DNA of 64,000 nucleotides from a cyanobacterium PCC 7702 (GCA_000332255.1 KB235926.1:2918153-2982152), one strand, 5' to 3'. Shown: positions 26,048-35,993, counted from the stretch's first letter. Notes: generated from the letters alone by a model not told the origin. Numbers and translations are program-made.

Positions 26048-27258
26048 TGGAAAATATTCCAATTATATTCGTAACTCCTTGGTATGGTTATTTTGCAGGA
26101 GGAGCAGAAGTAGCGGCTAGATCGCTGGCGGAACAATTAGCAAAAAGAGGCTTTTCTGTCCAGATTTTAACAACATGTTGCCGCTCTCCGTTCGAAAATT
26201 GGTGGTACAATACATTGCCTGCAGGCGTTGAAGAAATTAATGGTGCGATCGTGCGACGTTTTCCTGTCAACGAACAGGGAGAAAACCTTTATCATGAAGC
26301 TAATTATCGAGTAATTAACAAAATGGAGGTAGGAGAAAAATATCAGCGTCAATTCGTTCAATACAGCATTAATAGCCAAGCTTTAATTGATTATGCTTCT
26401 ACCTGTACCAAAGAACATTTAGTAATTGCTATACCTTACATTCATGGTTTGACTTATTCTTTGGTAAAAGCATTAGGTGGCCAAGCAAGTATTATACCGT
26501 GCTTTCATAATGAACCTCAGATCCAATGGATCACCACAGCAGAAATGATGGCTTTAAGCCGACAGATTTTCTTTTTAACTGAAGCAGAAAAAACACTAGC
26601 CATTAGGCAATTTGGTCGCTTAATTGGTCGCAGAATTGTAGAAAGTAATGTCATGGGAGTCGGAGTGGAATTACCTGCTAAAATTCAAAAGTTAATAGAC
26701 CAAAAAAATGACGAATTACCTAAAAATACGAAATTAAAGTATCACCTGCCAGAGAAATTCTTTGTATATGTTGGTCGGAAAGATATTGGCAAAAATATCT
26801 TGACTTTAATCAATTACTTTCAGGAGTATTTGGTCAATGGGGGGGAAGCAAGCCTGGTATTTTTAGGAGGAGGTGATTCTCAGCTTTTACCTGCAAGTAA
26901 GGAATTTATTGACTTGGGATTTTTGCCGGATGAAGATAAATACTTAATTATTTCCCAAGCGCAGGGTTTGATTAATTTATCTTTGAATGAAAGTTTTTCA
27001 CTGGTACTTATGGAAGCATGGCTTTGCGAAGTACCGGTAATTGTTCATCGGGGGTGTGAAGTAACTACTGAACACTGTTTAAATAGTCAAGGAGGTATAC
27101 CAATTTCATCTAAAGAAGAATTTCAAGTAGCTTTGAAAATACTGAGTAACGAAAATACGAATAAAATTTTAGCCAAACGTGGTAAACGTTACGTGCAATC
27201 AAATTATTCTTGGGATGCTGTCATTGATCGTTTTTTGAGGAGTGCGTATCAAGAATGA
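26047..27258 (+). CDS. Glycosyltransferase family 4
   Basis: Retaining GT-B glycosyltransferase expected to add one sugar to the repeat unit on the cytoplasmic side. The N-terminal acceptor lobe opens IIFVTPWYGYFAGGAEVAAR with the usual glycine-rich loop. The donor lobe shows YVGRKDIGKNILTLI and the E-x7-E-like segment SLNESFSLVLMEAWLCEVPVIV. Length 403 residues. It starts inside the stop codon of the methyltransferase gene and its stop overlaps the next gene by 4 bp. Donor and linkage cannot be read from sequence. Confidence 0.9.
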   Translation: MENIPIIFVTPWYGYFAGGAEVAARSLAEQLAKRGFSVQILTTCCRSPFENWWYNTLPAGVEEINGAIVRRFPVNEQGENLYHEANYRVINKMEVGEKYQRQFVQYSINSQALIDYASTCTKEHLVIAIPYIHGLTYSLVKALGGQASIIPCFHNEPQIQWITTAEMMALSRQIFFLTEAEKTLAIRQFGRLIGRRIVESNVMGVGVELPAKIQKLIDQKNDELPKNTKLKYHLPEKFFVYVGRKDIGKNILTLINYFQEYLVNGGEASLVFLGGGDSQLLPASKEFIDLGFLPDEDKYLIISQAQGLINLSLNESFSLVLMEAWLCEVPVIVHRGCEVTTEHCLNSQGGIPISSKEEFQVALKILSNENTNKILAKRGKRYVQSNYSWDAVIDRFLRSAYQE

Positions 27259-29642
27259 GATTTTTAATTGATGGTCAAACCTTATCGACACCAGAAATTA
27301 GTCGCGGTATTGGTGTAGTTTTTAAGCGGATATGTGAAGAATTAGTACTCAAAGATATTAGCAAAGAATGGTTTATTACTGTCCGCGATCGCTCCGATTT
27401 AAAACATTTTAGTCAGTCAGTACAAAAACGGTTAATACCTATTACAATCGCCGCATCTTTGCAGCAAGATGGATATGCTAACCAAACAAAACATTACAGT
27501 CAATTATTAAATCAAGTAGTCACTGAATTCAAAATCGACGCTTACTGGGTTCCTAACCCGTTAATGTTAAATATTATTTTACCTACACAATTAAAGAATA
27601 CAACCATATTTGCAACCATACACGATCTGATTCCCTTGGTGATGGCTCAAGAGTATATTTGCAAATGGCCACAACATCTGCGAGCAGAGTATGAACACCG
27701 GATCGCTACGCTTCCAGGTTGGGTAGAAAAATTAATATTTGTTTCTGAAAGTACAAAAAATGATTTTGCCAAAATCGATTCTCGTATTGTCTCTAAATCA
27801 ATAGTTATTCCTTCAGCTGTGGAGCATACAAAGTTTTGGTCCTACATTTCACCTACGGATAAATCTCGAGAACCTTATATTTTATTTACAGGAGGCTTCG
27901 ATCCCAGAAAAAATATGCATGCAGCGCTGGAAGCTTTTTCGTATTTGCTGCAAGATAACGATCTGGAATTTAAAAATCTGAAACTTTACGTAGTCTGTGC
28001 TTACAGCGAGTATGAAAAACAAAATTATGAAAATTTGGCAGCTAAACTAGGTGTTTTAGATAACCTCGTTCTCCCGGGGTATGTGGAGGAGGACGAGCTA
28101 GTTACCCTTTATCGCCAAGCTAGTGTTTTTTTCTTTCCTTCCCGCTACGAAGGTTTTGGACTACCCTTACTAGAAGCTTTGGCGTGTGGATTACCAGTTG
28201 TAACTACTAAAGTTTCCTCAATTCCAGAAATCGTCGGAGATTTAGCTTACTATTGTTCGCCAGACGATCCCAAGGATATGGCTATTGCTTTGAAGAAAGC
28301 TCTCAGCGATCGCGCTCGCAATCGTGTCAGGAAGCAAGATTATATCCAACATGCAAGAAAATTTACCTGGGCTAAAACTGGCGCCAGTTACTTTAAATTG
28401 TTTACTAACACCTTGGTTGACTTAAGCGTCTCAGAAAAGTTAAATTACTGCACAATTGCTTATGTATCTCCTTGGCCTCCCCAACGCTCAGGTATAGCAA
28501 ACTATAGTTACGAAATTGTCCGCTATTTAAAAGAAGATGTAGACATTACTCTTTATGCAGATATCGAACCAGAGTCTAACATGGATAGCTTGGGATTACC
28601 GCTCAAGCGTATTTCTGCATTACCAAAAGACATAGAAAAGTATGACTGTATTGTCTATCATATCGGTAACAATACTAAATTTCATAAAGAAATTTACCGA
28701 ATGGCATGGCAGTATCCCGGTATTGTTGTACTTCATGAATTAAATATTCATCCTTTTCTAGCAGATGCATTTTTAAATACTGAAGATGAATATTTATATG
28801 CAGATGCTTTAAAAGAGGGTTATGGAAAATCAGGAGCATCTAGCTACGAAAATTTCAAATCTAAAAAAATTCACCCAGATATCTGGGAATTTCCTTTATG
28901 CCATGCTTTAATTAAGCGAAGTATTGCTACTATAGTCCACAGTCAGTGGGTAAAAAAACAATTACAAGGAATTAATAACGTTTTTGTCGTTCCCCTTGGT
29001 TCCAAAAATAAAAGTAATATAACAGTTAATAATTTTGATAACTATTTCCCAAAACGCTTGAAAATTTCCGAAGAGAAATTTACAATTGCCACTTTTGGTT
29101 TTGTTAACAGACTTAAGCGGATTCCGGAAATCTTACAAGCCATAAAGATTCTGGTTGAAAAAGGCTATCCCCTACAGTTGATTATAGCAGGTGAAATCCT
29201 CGATCCGTCACTCAAAATACAAGAAAAAATTAACTCCCTGGGAATTTCGGAAAATACCATTGTCACTGGCTATCTTCCTGACGAAGATTATGAAAGACTT
29301 TTACAATTAAGCGATATTGTTTTAAATTTACGATACCCAAGCCTAGGAGAATCTTCAGCTGCTTTAATGACGGCTTTAGGACAAGGTAAAGCTTGTATTG
29401 TTAGTAATTATCAGCAATTTTCAGAACTTCCAGATTCTGTCTGCTGGAAAGTGGATATTGGTGATTTAGAAATACCGCTATTAGTAGCTTATTTGGAAGA
29501 ATTAATGCGTAACCCAGCAGCGAGAAAACAGCTGGGTAAAAACGCAGCTTTTTTTGCTGCTAATTATTCTTCTTATGAAGTTGCAGCTAAATTGTACAGT
29601 CTAGCGATTAGTAAAGTAATACAAAGCAATCGCGTAGCTTGA
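27255..29642 (+). CDS. Bifunctional protein with two glycosyltransferase family 4 domains
   Basis: A 795-residue fusion of two GT4 enzymes. The first (about 1-390) has the donor-lobe signs TGGFDPRKNMHAALEAF and SRYEGFGLPLLEALACGLPV, close to mannosyltransferases of O-antigen loci. The second (about 395-790) begins afresh with IAYVSPWPPQRSGIANYSYE and has FGFVNRLKRIPEILQAI. Its weaker acidic motif is YPSLGESSAALMTALGQGK. The fusion probably adds two successive sugars of the repeat. Translation is coupled to the preceding GT4 gene by a 4-bp overlap. A 95-bp gap follows before the GT2 gene. Confidence 0.9.
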   Translation: MRFLIDGQTLSTPEISRGIGVVFKRICEELVLKDISKEWFITVRDRSDLKHFSQSVQKRLIPITIAASLQQDGYANQTKHYSQLLNQVVTEFKIDAYWVPNPLMLNIILPTQLKNTTIFATIHDLIPLVMAQEYICKWPQHLRAEYEHRIATLPGWVEKLIFVSESTKNDFAKIDSRIVSKSIVIPSAVEHTKFWSYISPTDKSREPYILFTGGFDPRKNMHAALEAFSYLLQDNDLEFKNLKLYVVCAYSEYEKQNYENLAAKLGVLDNLVLPGYVEEDELVTLYRQASVFFFPSRYEGFGLPLLEALACGLPVVTTKVSSIPEIVGDLAYYCSPDDPKDMAIALKKALSDRARNRVRKQDYIQHARKFTWAKTGASYFKLFTNTLVDLSVSEKLNYCTIAYVSPWPPQRSGIANYSYEIVRYLKEDVDITLYADIEPESNMDSLGLPLKRISALPKDIEKYDCIVYHIGNNTKFHKEIYRMAWQYPGIVVLHELNIHPFLADAFLNTEDEYLYADALKEGYGKSGASSYENFKSKKIHPDIWEFPLCHALIKRSIATIVHSQWVKKQLQGINNVFVVPLGSKNKSNITVNNFDNYFPKRLKISEEKFTIATFGFVNRLKRIPEILQAIKILVEKGYPLQLIIAGEILDPSLKIQEKINSLGISENTIVTGYLPDEDYERLLQLSDIVLNLRYPSLGESSAALMTALGQGKACIVSNYQQFSELPDSVCWKVDIGDLEIPLLVAYLEELMRNPAARKQLGKNAAFFAANYSSYEVAAKLYSLAISKVIQSNRVA

Positions 29643-29737
29643 TTAATATTGGCGATTAATCAAGAAATGTTATCAACTGTAAACAGTAAAATTTTTTGAT
29701 TTTAATATTTCTACCTGGTGGTGTAGGAGATTGAAAA

Positions 29738-30430
29738 ATGAAACTATCTGTAGTTATACCCTGCTATAACGAAATAGGAACTATTGGTCAAGTGGTGGAA
29801 GCAGTCAAAGCATCGCCCGTGAAAAATTGTGAAATCATCATAGTAGATGACTGCTCAACAGATGGTACGCGAGAATTACTCAAAACCAAAATAGAATCGC
29901 AAGTAGATGTAGTTATTTATCATCCTAAAAACCGAGGTAAAGGTGCTGCTTTGCGAACAGGATTTGCTGCTGCTACTGGCGATATTGTTATTATTCAAGA
30001 TGCTGATTTAGAGTACGATCCTCAAGAATATCCAATTATGATTCAACCTATTTTAGACAATAAAGCTGATGTGGTTTTTGGTTCTCGCTTTCAAGGCGGT
30101 AGACCTCATCGAGTAGTCTACTATTGGCATAGAGTAGGAAACGGATTCCTAACAATGCTGTCTAATATGTTCACAAATATAAATCTAACAGACATGGAAA
30201 CATGTTACAAGGCTTTTAGAAGAGAGATTATTCAATCTATCAAAATACAAGAAAATAGATTTGGATTTGAACCGGAAATAACTGCAAAAGTTGCGAAAAT
30301 GAAATGTCGAATTTATGAGGTAGGAATATCTTATTATGGTCGTACTTATAAAGAAGGCAAAAAAATACACTGGAAAGATGGAATTAGAGCCATATATTGT
30401 ATTATAAAGTATAATTTATTTTCTAAATAA
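29738..30430 (+). CDS. Glycosyltransferase family 2, polyprenyl-phosphate sugar synthase type
   Basis: Resembles dolichol-phosphate mannose synthase: it would move a sugar from its nucleotide to a polyprenyl phosphate on the cytoplasmic face. The GT-A core shows [41 protein letters not shown] and the metal-binding DADLEYDP. Its 230 residues contain no C-terminal membrane anchor, as in the short Dpm1 type. Together with the large membrane protein and EamA half-transporter that follow, it suggests a lipid-sugar decoration route. ATG 29738 follows a GGAGATTG ribosome-site-like stretch. Confidence 0.9.
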   Translation: MKLSVVIPCYNEIGTIGQVVEAVKASPVKNCEIIIVDDCSTDGTRELLKTKIESQVDVVIYHPKNRGKGAALRTGFAAATGDIVIIQDADLEYDPQEYPIMIQPILDNKADVVFGSRFQGGRPHRVVYYWHRVGNGFLTMLSNMFTNINLTDMETCYKAFRREIIQSIKIQENRFGFEPEITAKVAKMKCRIYEVGISYYGRTYKEGKKIHWKDGIRAIYCIIKYNLFSK

Positions 30431-30498
30431 ATTTAAATAACGCTAAAACAAGCCGCCCGATAAAATTGGTAAATAATATCCAAGTATAACTCTCGAAA

Positions 30499-32655
30499 AT
30501 GGAAAAAAACAAAATCGGTATACGTACCCTTGCGGAAGTGGTACTGATATTTATTATATGCATTATAGTTTATCTTTCTAATCAAGACCCAATAAGTTCT
30601 GGAGATACAGTTCCAAATACATTATTAGTCTTTAATTTACTTGAAAATCATACCCTGCATCTAGACGCCTTTAGAGCTAGCTATTTTGTAGATAAGGGTA
30701 TGTTTTACTCTTTTGCAGAAGCAAATAACGGTCATTTAAGTTCTACATATCCAATCGGACCCGCTTTAGTTACTTTGCCTTTATATATTATTTTTTATGC
30801 TTATTTAAAGCTCAAATCAGTACCGGTGGATTTGGTATCTGTAAATTTTGAAGTATACAGACTGCTTTTTGAAAGGTTAGCTGCCGCAATCACCACAGCA
30901 ATTTCAGTGGTTATATTTTATTTATCTTCTCGGCTAAAATTTAATCGAGGTATATCTTTAGTTTCCACTTTGATATTTGCATTTGCCACGAATACATGGA
31001 TCACAAGCTCCCAGGCTTTGTGGCAACATGGAATATCAAATTTAGTACTAGTCAGCGCTATATTTTGTTTTTGGAAAGCAAATCGTACTTGCCAAAAAAC
31101 TCAAAAAATTTGGTTAATATTAGCTGGAATTGCTTGTGGACTTTTCCCTGGTATTCGTCCTACAAGTACACTTTTTCTATTCACAGCTGCTATCTATTCA
31201 GCCTTTACTTATCGTTGGCAATCAATTTTCTTTTTCTTTGGTTTGGTTTCAGGATTGCCGAGTATTGCTTGGAATCTTTACTACTTTGGAAATTTCACAG
31301 GTGGTTACTCGAAAATGTTTCCAGAATCGCCATACATATTCACCTGGAATAATTTTAAAACTGCATCTTTAGGAACCCTGATAAGTCCTGGTCGAGGTCT
31401 ATTTTTTTATTCTCCTATAGTTTTGTTTTCTTTAGTTGGTGCTAATCAGGTTTGGAAACTTAGATTTGGCAAAGATGAAAAACTGATGGGATGTATTGCT
31501 ATTGCTTCCGTGATTTTAATTAGTAGTTATTGCTTTTATAAAGTTTGGTGGGCTGGTCATTGCTATGGTCCGAGATTTATGACTGATGTTATGCCTGTAG
31601 CTTGCTATCTAATTAGTTATTTCTGTGTAAGTTTGGGCGATCGCCAAGAAAAATTATTCTGGATCTGGGCTTTTATTCTAGCTATTATCTATTCCACAGT
31701 GACTCAATTTGTCGGTATTTTTGGTGCTAACCCAGGAATTTTATGGAATACAAATCCTCTCAATATTGACTATCATCAGTATAGATTGTGGGAAATTAGA
31801 GATAATCCCGTTCAAAGAAACACCAACGCCTTCCTCCACAACAGAATTATAAAAATACCTAAATACCCAGCAGTATACATTCAAAACTTAAATGGTTTAA
31901 TTACAAAAATTGTCGATGAAAAAAATCAAGATCTCAACTCTTTATTTGCAGTGAAATTAGGCGATGAAAAATTTTTGAAAGCTGAGCTGGAAAATACTGG
32001 TATATCAAGATGGTATGGCTATGATTTTGCCCTCAAACAAGGCGAAACACGTGTCAGAGGTAGATTCTTTGACAAGAATAACCAACTAGTTAAGGAAGTA
32101 AGGTTGTATGTTTCCGGTGCACCTAAACAACACCAAACAGCACATGCAATTGGCTCAATTTCATTTCCAGAAGAACCAGGTACGTATAAGTTAATATTTG
32201 ATTTGGTAGCTGAGGGAATCACCGAATTTCCCAAAAATGCTGTCAATTCCTCCCATCAGTTCATTGTAATTGTGCAGGATAACCGTCAATTTTACCAAGA
32301 AATAAAACTTCTCCAATCATTACAATTCGGTCGGGTGGGCGAGGTGATTAAAATTCCGGTGCTTGTCAAAAATACTAGTAATTTTTCCTGGAAAAACAAG
32401 GGTGCTAATCCTGTCAATCTTTCTTATCATTGGGTAGGAGCTAACGGTGAGGTGATTGTTTTTGACGGTGAACGCACTCATTTACCCGGAACTTTACCTG
32501 TAAATGGCTTAATTCAATTGAACGCAACTGTAAAATTTCCTGCTCGCCCGGGTAAATATACCTTGGTTTTGACAATGGTAAAAGAGGGTGTTACTTGGTT
32601 TAACACTTACCCTCTAGAAATTCCCGTAGAGGTTATTTCCCACTCACTTTTTTGA
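30499..32655 (+). CDS. Large multi-pass membrane protein, probable GT-C type glycosyltransferase
   Basis: A 718-residue protein with about eleven hydrophobic helices in the first 440 residues and a soluble C-terminal half. An acidic residue sits in the first periplasmic loop (NQDPISSGDTVPNT), as in GT-C enzymes that use polyprenyl-phosphate sugars. The soluble part (about 500-718) reads as beta-strands, with two similar segments near EEPGTYKLIFDLVAEGITEF and ARPGKYTLVLTMVKEGVTWF, probably a duplicated Ig-like module. The context between a Dpm1-like synthase and an EamA flippase supports transfer of a sugar on the periplasmic side. No named family is recognised with certainty. Confidence 0.65.
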   Translation: MEKNKIGIRTLAEVVLIFIICIIVYLSNQDPISSGDTVPNTLLVFNLLENHTLHLDAFRASYFVDKGMFYSFAEANNGHLSSTYPIGPALVTLPLYIIFYAYLKLKSVPVDLVSVNFEVYRLLFERLAAAITTAISVVIFYLSSRLKFNRGISLVSTLIFAFATNTWITSSQALWQHGISNLVLVSAIFCFWKANRTCQKTQKIWLILAGIACGLFPGIRPTSTLFLFTAAIYSAFTYRWQSIFFFFGLVSGLPSIAWNLYYFGNFTGGYSKMFPESPYIFTWNNFKTASLGTLISPGRGLFFYSPIVLFSLVGANQVWKLRFGKDEKLMGCIAIASVILISSYCFYKVWWAGHCYGPRFMTDVMPVACYLISYFCVSLGDRQEKLFWIWAFILAIIYSTVTQFVGIFGANPGILWNTNPLNIDYHQYRLWEIRDNPVQRNTNAFLHNRIIKIPKYPAVYIQNLNGLITKIVDEKNQDLNSLFAVKLGDEKFLKAELENTGISRWYGYDFALKQGETRVRGRFFDKNNQLVKEVRLYVSGAPKQHQTAHAIGSISFPEEPGTYKLIFDLVAEGITEFPKNAVNSSHQFIVIVQDNRQFYQEIKLLQSLQFGRVGEVIKIPVLVKNTSNFSWKNKGANPVNLSYHWVGANGEVIVFDGERTHLPGTLPVNGLIQLNATVKFPARPGKYTLVLTMVKEGVTWFNTYPLEIPVEVISHSLF

Positions 32656-32786
32656 CATGTTTTCACAGACGAGGAGTTGTTGTTAAAACTATAAAACCTC
32701 TAGCTAAATTCTTTCTGCTCGGCTGATTGAATAAAAGTAATTATTTAGATATCCTCTAAGAGGAAATAGCTTGAAAGGATATTTCT

Positions 32787-33155
32787 GTGACACCACAAGA
32801 ATTTTTTTTATTGCTGATGTCAGTCTTGACTAGTGTAGCAGGGCAGTTTTTTTTAAAAGCAGGCGCGCTAAAGTTAGGTAGAGTTAGTTTGGCTAATGCC
32901 TTTGACCATATTCTTAGTATAGTGGTAACGCCGGAACTGTTACTAGGTTTAACCTGCTACGGTCTGGGCGCTTTAGCCTATATACTTCTTCTTACTAGAG
33001 TTAATTTGAGTGTCGCTGGTCCCTCGGTATCCCTAGTTTACGTTTTCTCTGTCTTGATGGGTTACTTTATTTTTAGGGAAACTATACCTCCGATGCGTCT
33101 TGCAGGTTTAAGCTTTATCGTTGTAGGAGTGATCTTGGTTGTATGGCAAAAATAA
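32787..33155 (+). CDS. EamA/SMR-type half transporter, possible polyprenyl-phosphate-sugar flippase
   Basis: A 122-residue protein with four membrane helices, the size of ArnE/ArnF or small multidrug resistance proteins. Motifs include SVAGQFFLKAGALKLG in helix 1, VNLSVAGPSVSLVYVFSVLMGYFIFRE and the final VVGVILVVWQK. ArnE/F flip aminoarabinose-phosphoundecaprenol, and the adjacent Dpm1-like enzyme suggests a comparable job. Only one subunit is seen, so it would act as a homodimer or with a partner elsewhere. A general export role cannot be excluded. Last gene of the polysaccharide array. Confidence 0.78.
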   Translation: MTPQEFFLLLMSVLTSVAGQFFLKAGALKLGRVSLANAFDHILSIVVTPELLLGLTCYGLGALAYILLLTRVNLSVAGPSVSLVYVFSVLMGYFIFRETIPPMRLAGLSFIVVGVILVVWQK

Positions 33156-33240
33156 TCATTTCAGTGTAGCTATTACTTGCTTTGATGCTATCTGCTAACT
33201 TAGTAGCTATTGCTTGCTGCGACGACCTATAATCTACTCA

Positions 33241-34599
33241 ATGTTGGCATTGAGAGATGAAGCTGTGGATGCAATTTTAGAACGAACGCACGTACTTAAG
33301 CAAGCGCTGCTTGATTTTGTCCTGGATGCAGATGGCAAACTGGCAAAAGCATTGGAAACCTATGCAGCTGCTCAATTACGTAACGGTTCGGGAGATCCTG
33401 TCCGCCAACAGTTAACTATTGATTCTTTCCTGATTGAAGGTAGAGTCCAAGATCAATCTCCACTAGAGTTATTTATCCAAACTCAACCTGATTTGTCAGA
33501 CAGCGATCGCCAACTGCTTAGTCGTTGGCGTTATAGTTTTACTGGCTTATTTGCGATCGTTAAAATTCTACCTGATGGTTTTGAGTTAATGAACTGGCTC
33601 ACAGCCAAACATTACATTGTCAAACCTAACAATACCAAAACCCAACAGGAAATGTCTCGCCTCCAGCCAGGAGAAATTATACTTGCTCGCATTTGTCCCG
33701 TTACCGACTCCTATTGGACATTTTCTGGTCCCTACACACAAATGGGGAAATTAGGCAAACCCAAATTAGCAGTTGCTATTGGTAATTTCAAAGAAAACTA
33801 CAAAAACCAACTTTATAGCGATGCTCCCGAGTTATTAGAAGAAGCTTGGCAATCGGTAGCCAAATACCACCAGCAATTTGTAGAATTTTTTGGCGGTGAT
33901 GAAGTGACCATGCCTGGTTACCAGCTTAACAAAAAAATTGCAGAACTTCAAGAAATAATCACAAAGCAAAGCTTGGAACAAGCAGGTATTGATTCTTCTA
34001 AATCACTTGCACAAATAGCTCAAGAAGCTGGAGTTGATGAAGAAGAAATTAAAGCTGCAGCAGCAGAATTGGGCGCTGATGCCAAAGCAGTATCGCAATT
34101 ATTTAATAATAAAAACACTACCGCCAAAATGGTAGCACCAAAGGTTGAATTACCTGCGGAACTGAAGAAAGCAGAACAAGTAACAGTGCTTTCTCATCCC
34201 CGTTGGGGACAGATGTTTTTACCAACCTACAGTAAGTTAAAAGCAATTTTAGCAGCATCAGATTGGCAAAGTATAGACGGTGCTGAGAAATTAATTCGCC
34301 ACTACCTGGAAGATGAAAAAATAAATGCCTTTGTGTGGCGTCGTTTAGCAGCAGAGTATCCCGCACCTTTAGAAAAGATTTTGCAAACAGTTTTGCAGCG
34401 TCCTGAATTTCGTCTAGAAACTGACTTAGATGCGGTTTTACAAGAGTTTAACAAACCCTTAGAACCAGAATTACCGGAAACCGCCAGCGTACCTCTACAT
34501 TTACATAACTTATTTCAAGAAGCTATTACAGAAGTGCACAAAACTAAATCTAAAGAAAAAGGACAAAAAAAACCTGCCAAAGGTTTTCAAAAATTATAA
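33241..34599 (+). CDS. Uncharacterised helical protein
   Basis: 452 residues, not recognised. The frame is open from TTG 33214, but ATG 33241 (MLALRDEAVDAILERT) is preferred. It is mostly helical, with no signal peptide or membrane segment. The middle region GEIILARICPVTDSYWTFSGPYTQMGK looks beta-rich. A short run EEIKAAAAELGADAKAV follows. The C-terminus is Lys-rich (KTKSKEKGQKKPAKGF), which could bind nucleic acid. Codon use and length are those of a normal gene. Neighbours give no functional clue; it converges on psiE with a 13-bp gap. Confidence 0.75.
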   Translation: MLALRDEAVDAILERTHVLKQALLDFVLDADGKLAKALETYAAAQLRNGSGDPVRQQLTIDSFLIEGRVQDQSPLELFIQTQPDLSDSDRQLLSRWRYSFTGLFAIVKILPDGFELMNWLTAKHYIVKPNNTKTQQEMSRLQPGEIILARICPVTDSYWTFSGPYTQMGKLGKPKLAVAIGNFKENYKNQLYSDAPELLEEAWQSVAKYHQQFVEFFGGDEVTMPGYQLNKKIAELQEIITKQSLEQAGIDSSKSLAQIAQEAGVDEEEIKAAAAELGADAKAVSQLFNNKNTTAKMVAPKVELPAELKKAEQVTVLSHPRWGQMFLPTYSKLKAILAASDWQSIDGAEKLIRHYLEDEKINAFVWRRLAAEYPAPLEKILQTVLQRPEFRLETDLDAVLQEFNKPLEPELPETASVPLHLHNLFQEAITEVHKTKSKEKGQKKPAKGFQKL

Positions 34600-34612
34600 C
34601 TTCTTGTTTCTA

Positions 34613-35161
34613 CTAAAAAGGATATTGTTCGACGGAAGATAAACGATTTGGTTGAGAACTGCGATCGCGAAGCGCGCCGGATGGCATATCGCTTGCAAGC
34701 TCTTGATGTCTTCTTTGCGTAATCATATCAAAACGTTGAAACATCCAAACGCGCAAGAATAACAATCCTCCTAAGGTAATCAAAAGTGCACAAACTCCTA
34801 ACAATTGATAAAGGGGTATTTCTAACACACCCTGTAAAATCACTTCTCGCAATGTAGAAACCAGCGAAACTTCAACAGCTGCTCCGATGGAAATTCGCTG
34901 TTCTTTCAAATAAATAATTAATAGGCGAAAGATTTCTACCAAAATCAGAACAAACAGAATATCTGCTGTTATAGATTGAAAATTGATCGGTTTTAGCAAG
35001 GAAAGAAACATCTCGCCCAACCGAATCAGCATCACACAAAATAAGCCAATGCATAAGGAAACTACAATAAAATTCTGAAAAACCTCCAAATTGTGCACAA
35101 TGGTTTCTCGCTGAAACCAGGATTTCCAGAATCGATGGTGTGAAGATGGAGCTCTCATCAT
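34613..35161 (-). CDS. psiE: PsiE-family membrane protein
   Basis: A 182-residue protein with four hydrophobic helices that matches the phosphate-starvation-inducible PsiE family. The core reads NLEVFQNFIVVSLCIGLFCVM, followed by ILFVLILVEIFRLLIIYLKEQRIS and an acid-starting helix in AAVEVSLVSTLREVIL. The function of the family is unknown; phosphate induction is described in enterobacteria only. The pst operon lies about 8 kb away and no shared regulatory site was seen. The last 30 residues are soluble and variable. Confidence 0.82.
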   Translation of the reverse strand: MMRAPSSHHRFWKSWFQRETIVHNLEVFQNFIVVSLCIGLFCVMLIRLGEMFLSLLKPINFQSITADILFVLILVEIFRLLIIYLKEQRISIGAAVEVSLVSTLREVILQGVLEIPLYQLLGVCALLITLGGLLFLRVWMFQRFDMITQRRHQELASDMPSGALRDRSSQPNRLSSVEQYPF

Positions 35162-35265
35162 AAAATTTTTCTGTTTGAGAAGCTAAAATCTATGATTTGC
35201 AATTTGGCACCAATCTCCAACAATTGCAAGTGCAAGCGGTAAATGCAACTTCTGTACGGCAAGCG

Positions 35266-35505
35266 CTACAGTCGCGAGGCGATCGCTCGTCCCAACCACA
35301 ACAAAATACTTAAACCAATACTCAGTAAAAGACCGGTCGTCAACGGAAAATAAAAGGTAAAATGCTCATTTTGCACTAAAATATCTCCCGGTAAGCGACC
35401 AATGGGAAAGTTTTTGAGAGTTCCGCTACTTAGCCAAAGCAAGCTTCCCAATAATAAAATCCCTGCACCAATTGCTACAAAAGTTTTGCCGATTTCTGCG
35501 AGCAT
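35266..35505 (-). CDS. DUF2905 small membrane protein
   Basis: 79 residues with two membrane helices separated by the family hallmark FPIGRLPGDILVQNEHFTFY and followed by FPLTTGLLLSIGLSILL. The frame is open from an ATG at 35520, but that codon sits in GGAGG, which is itself the ribosome site for ATG 35505 (MLAEIGKTF). The later start is therefore chosen. Function unknown. It lies about 100 bp upstream of psiE on the same strand. Confidence 0.82.
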   Translation of the reverse strand: MLAEIGKTFVAIGAGILLLGSLLWLSSGTLKNFPIGRLPGDILVQNEHFTFYFPLTTGLLLSIGLSILLWLGRAIASRL

Positions 35506-35520
35506 TGCCAGTCCTCCCAT

Positions 35521-35993
35521 TCATTATTAGTGTTTTTTTATACTAAAAATGCAAGGTTTAATACTGTTGGTAGCGGATGAGCGAAAAGCCTTTCCTTGCA
35601 ACAAGATAGTAATACACCAAACTATAAACGCAAAGAATGTTTTGATTTCCCAGCTCGTTGCTTTACTAGAAGGCGCTCCTCCAGCAATGTCCAGCCCTCC
35701 TACCCTTATTTATCTTAAATGTTTGCCCTTATAACTGTGGCGAATTTCACATTCAATTATTAATGTTGCATGCTTGGCATACAAGTCCAGTTCTAACTGA
35801 GTTATGTATTAGGTTCCATCACTACTGTAGCACCATTGCTATTTTTCCTGAAAAGGAAAACTCGAAAGCAGAATCTAGCTCACCTGATAAGGACTTGTTT
35901 GAGCGATAGGAATCAGAAAAACAGTAGGAGAAATTAGTAAGAATTTGAACACAATACCTAGAGATTGTTTATTTCCAAAAAAAACTAAGGACT
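35521..35993. other. Intergenic region without recognisable gene
   Basis: 473 bp. A 61-codon frame on each strand near 35550-35735 has no ribosome site or family resemblance. The minus-strand frame reads GGLDIAGGAPSSKATS and then hydrophobic residues, possibly a worn gene fragment. Nothing firm is seen. Confidence 0.5.

Noticed and set aside
20062-33155. Polysaccharide locus as a recently acquired genomic island
   Set aside because: Lower GC is typical of such loci, but no tRNA, integrase, att repeat or IS element was seen at either edge.
35549-35734. 61-codon plus-strand frame
   Set aside because: No ribosome site, poor composition and no family resemblance.
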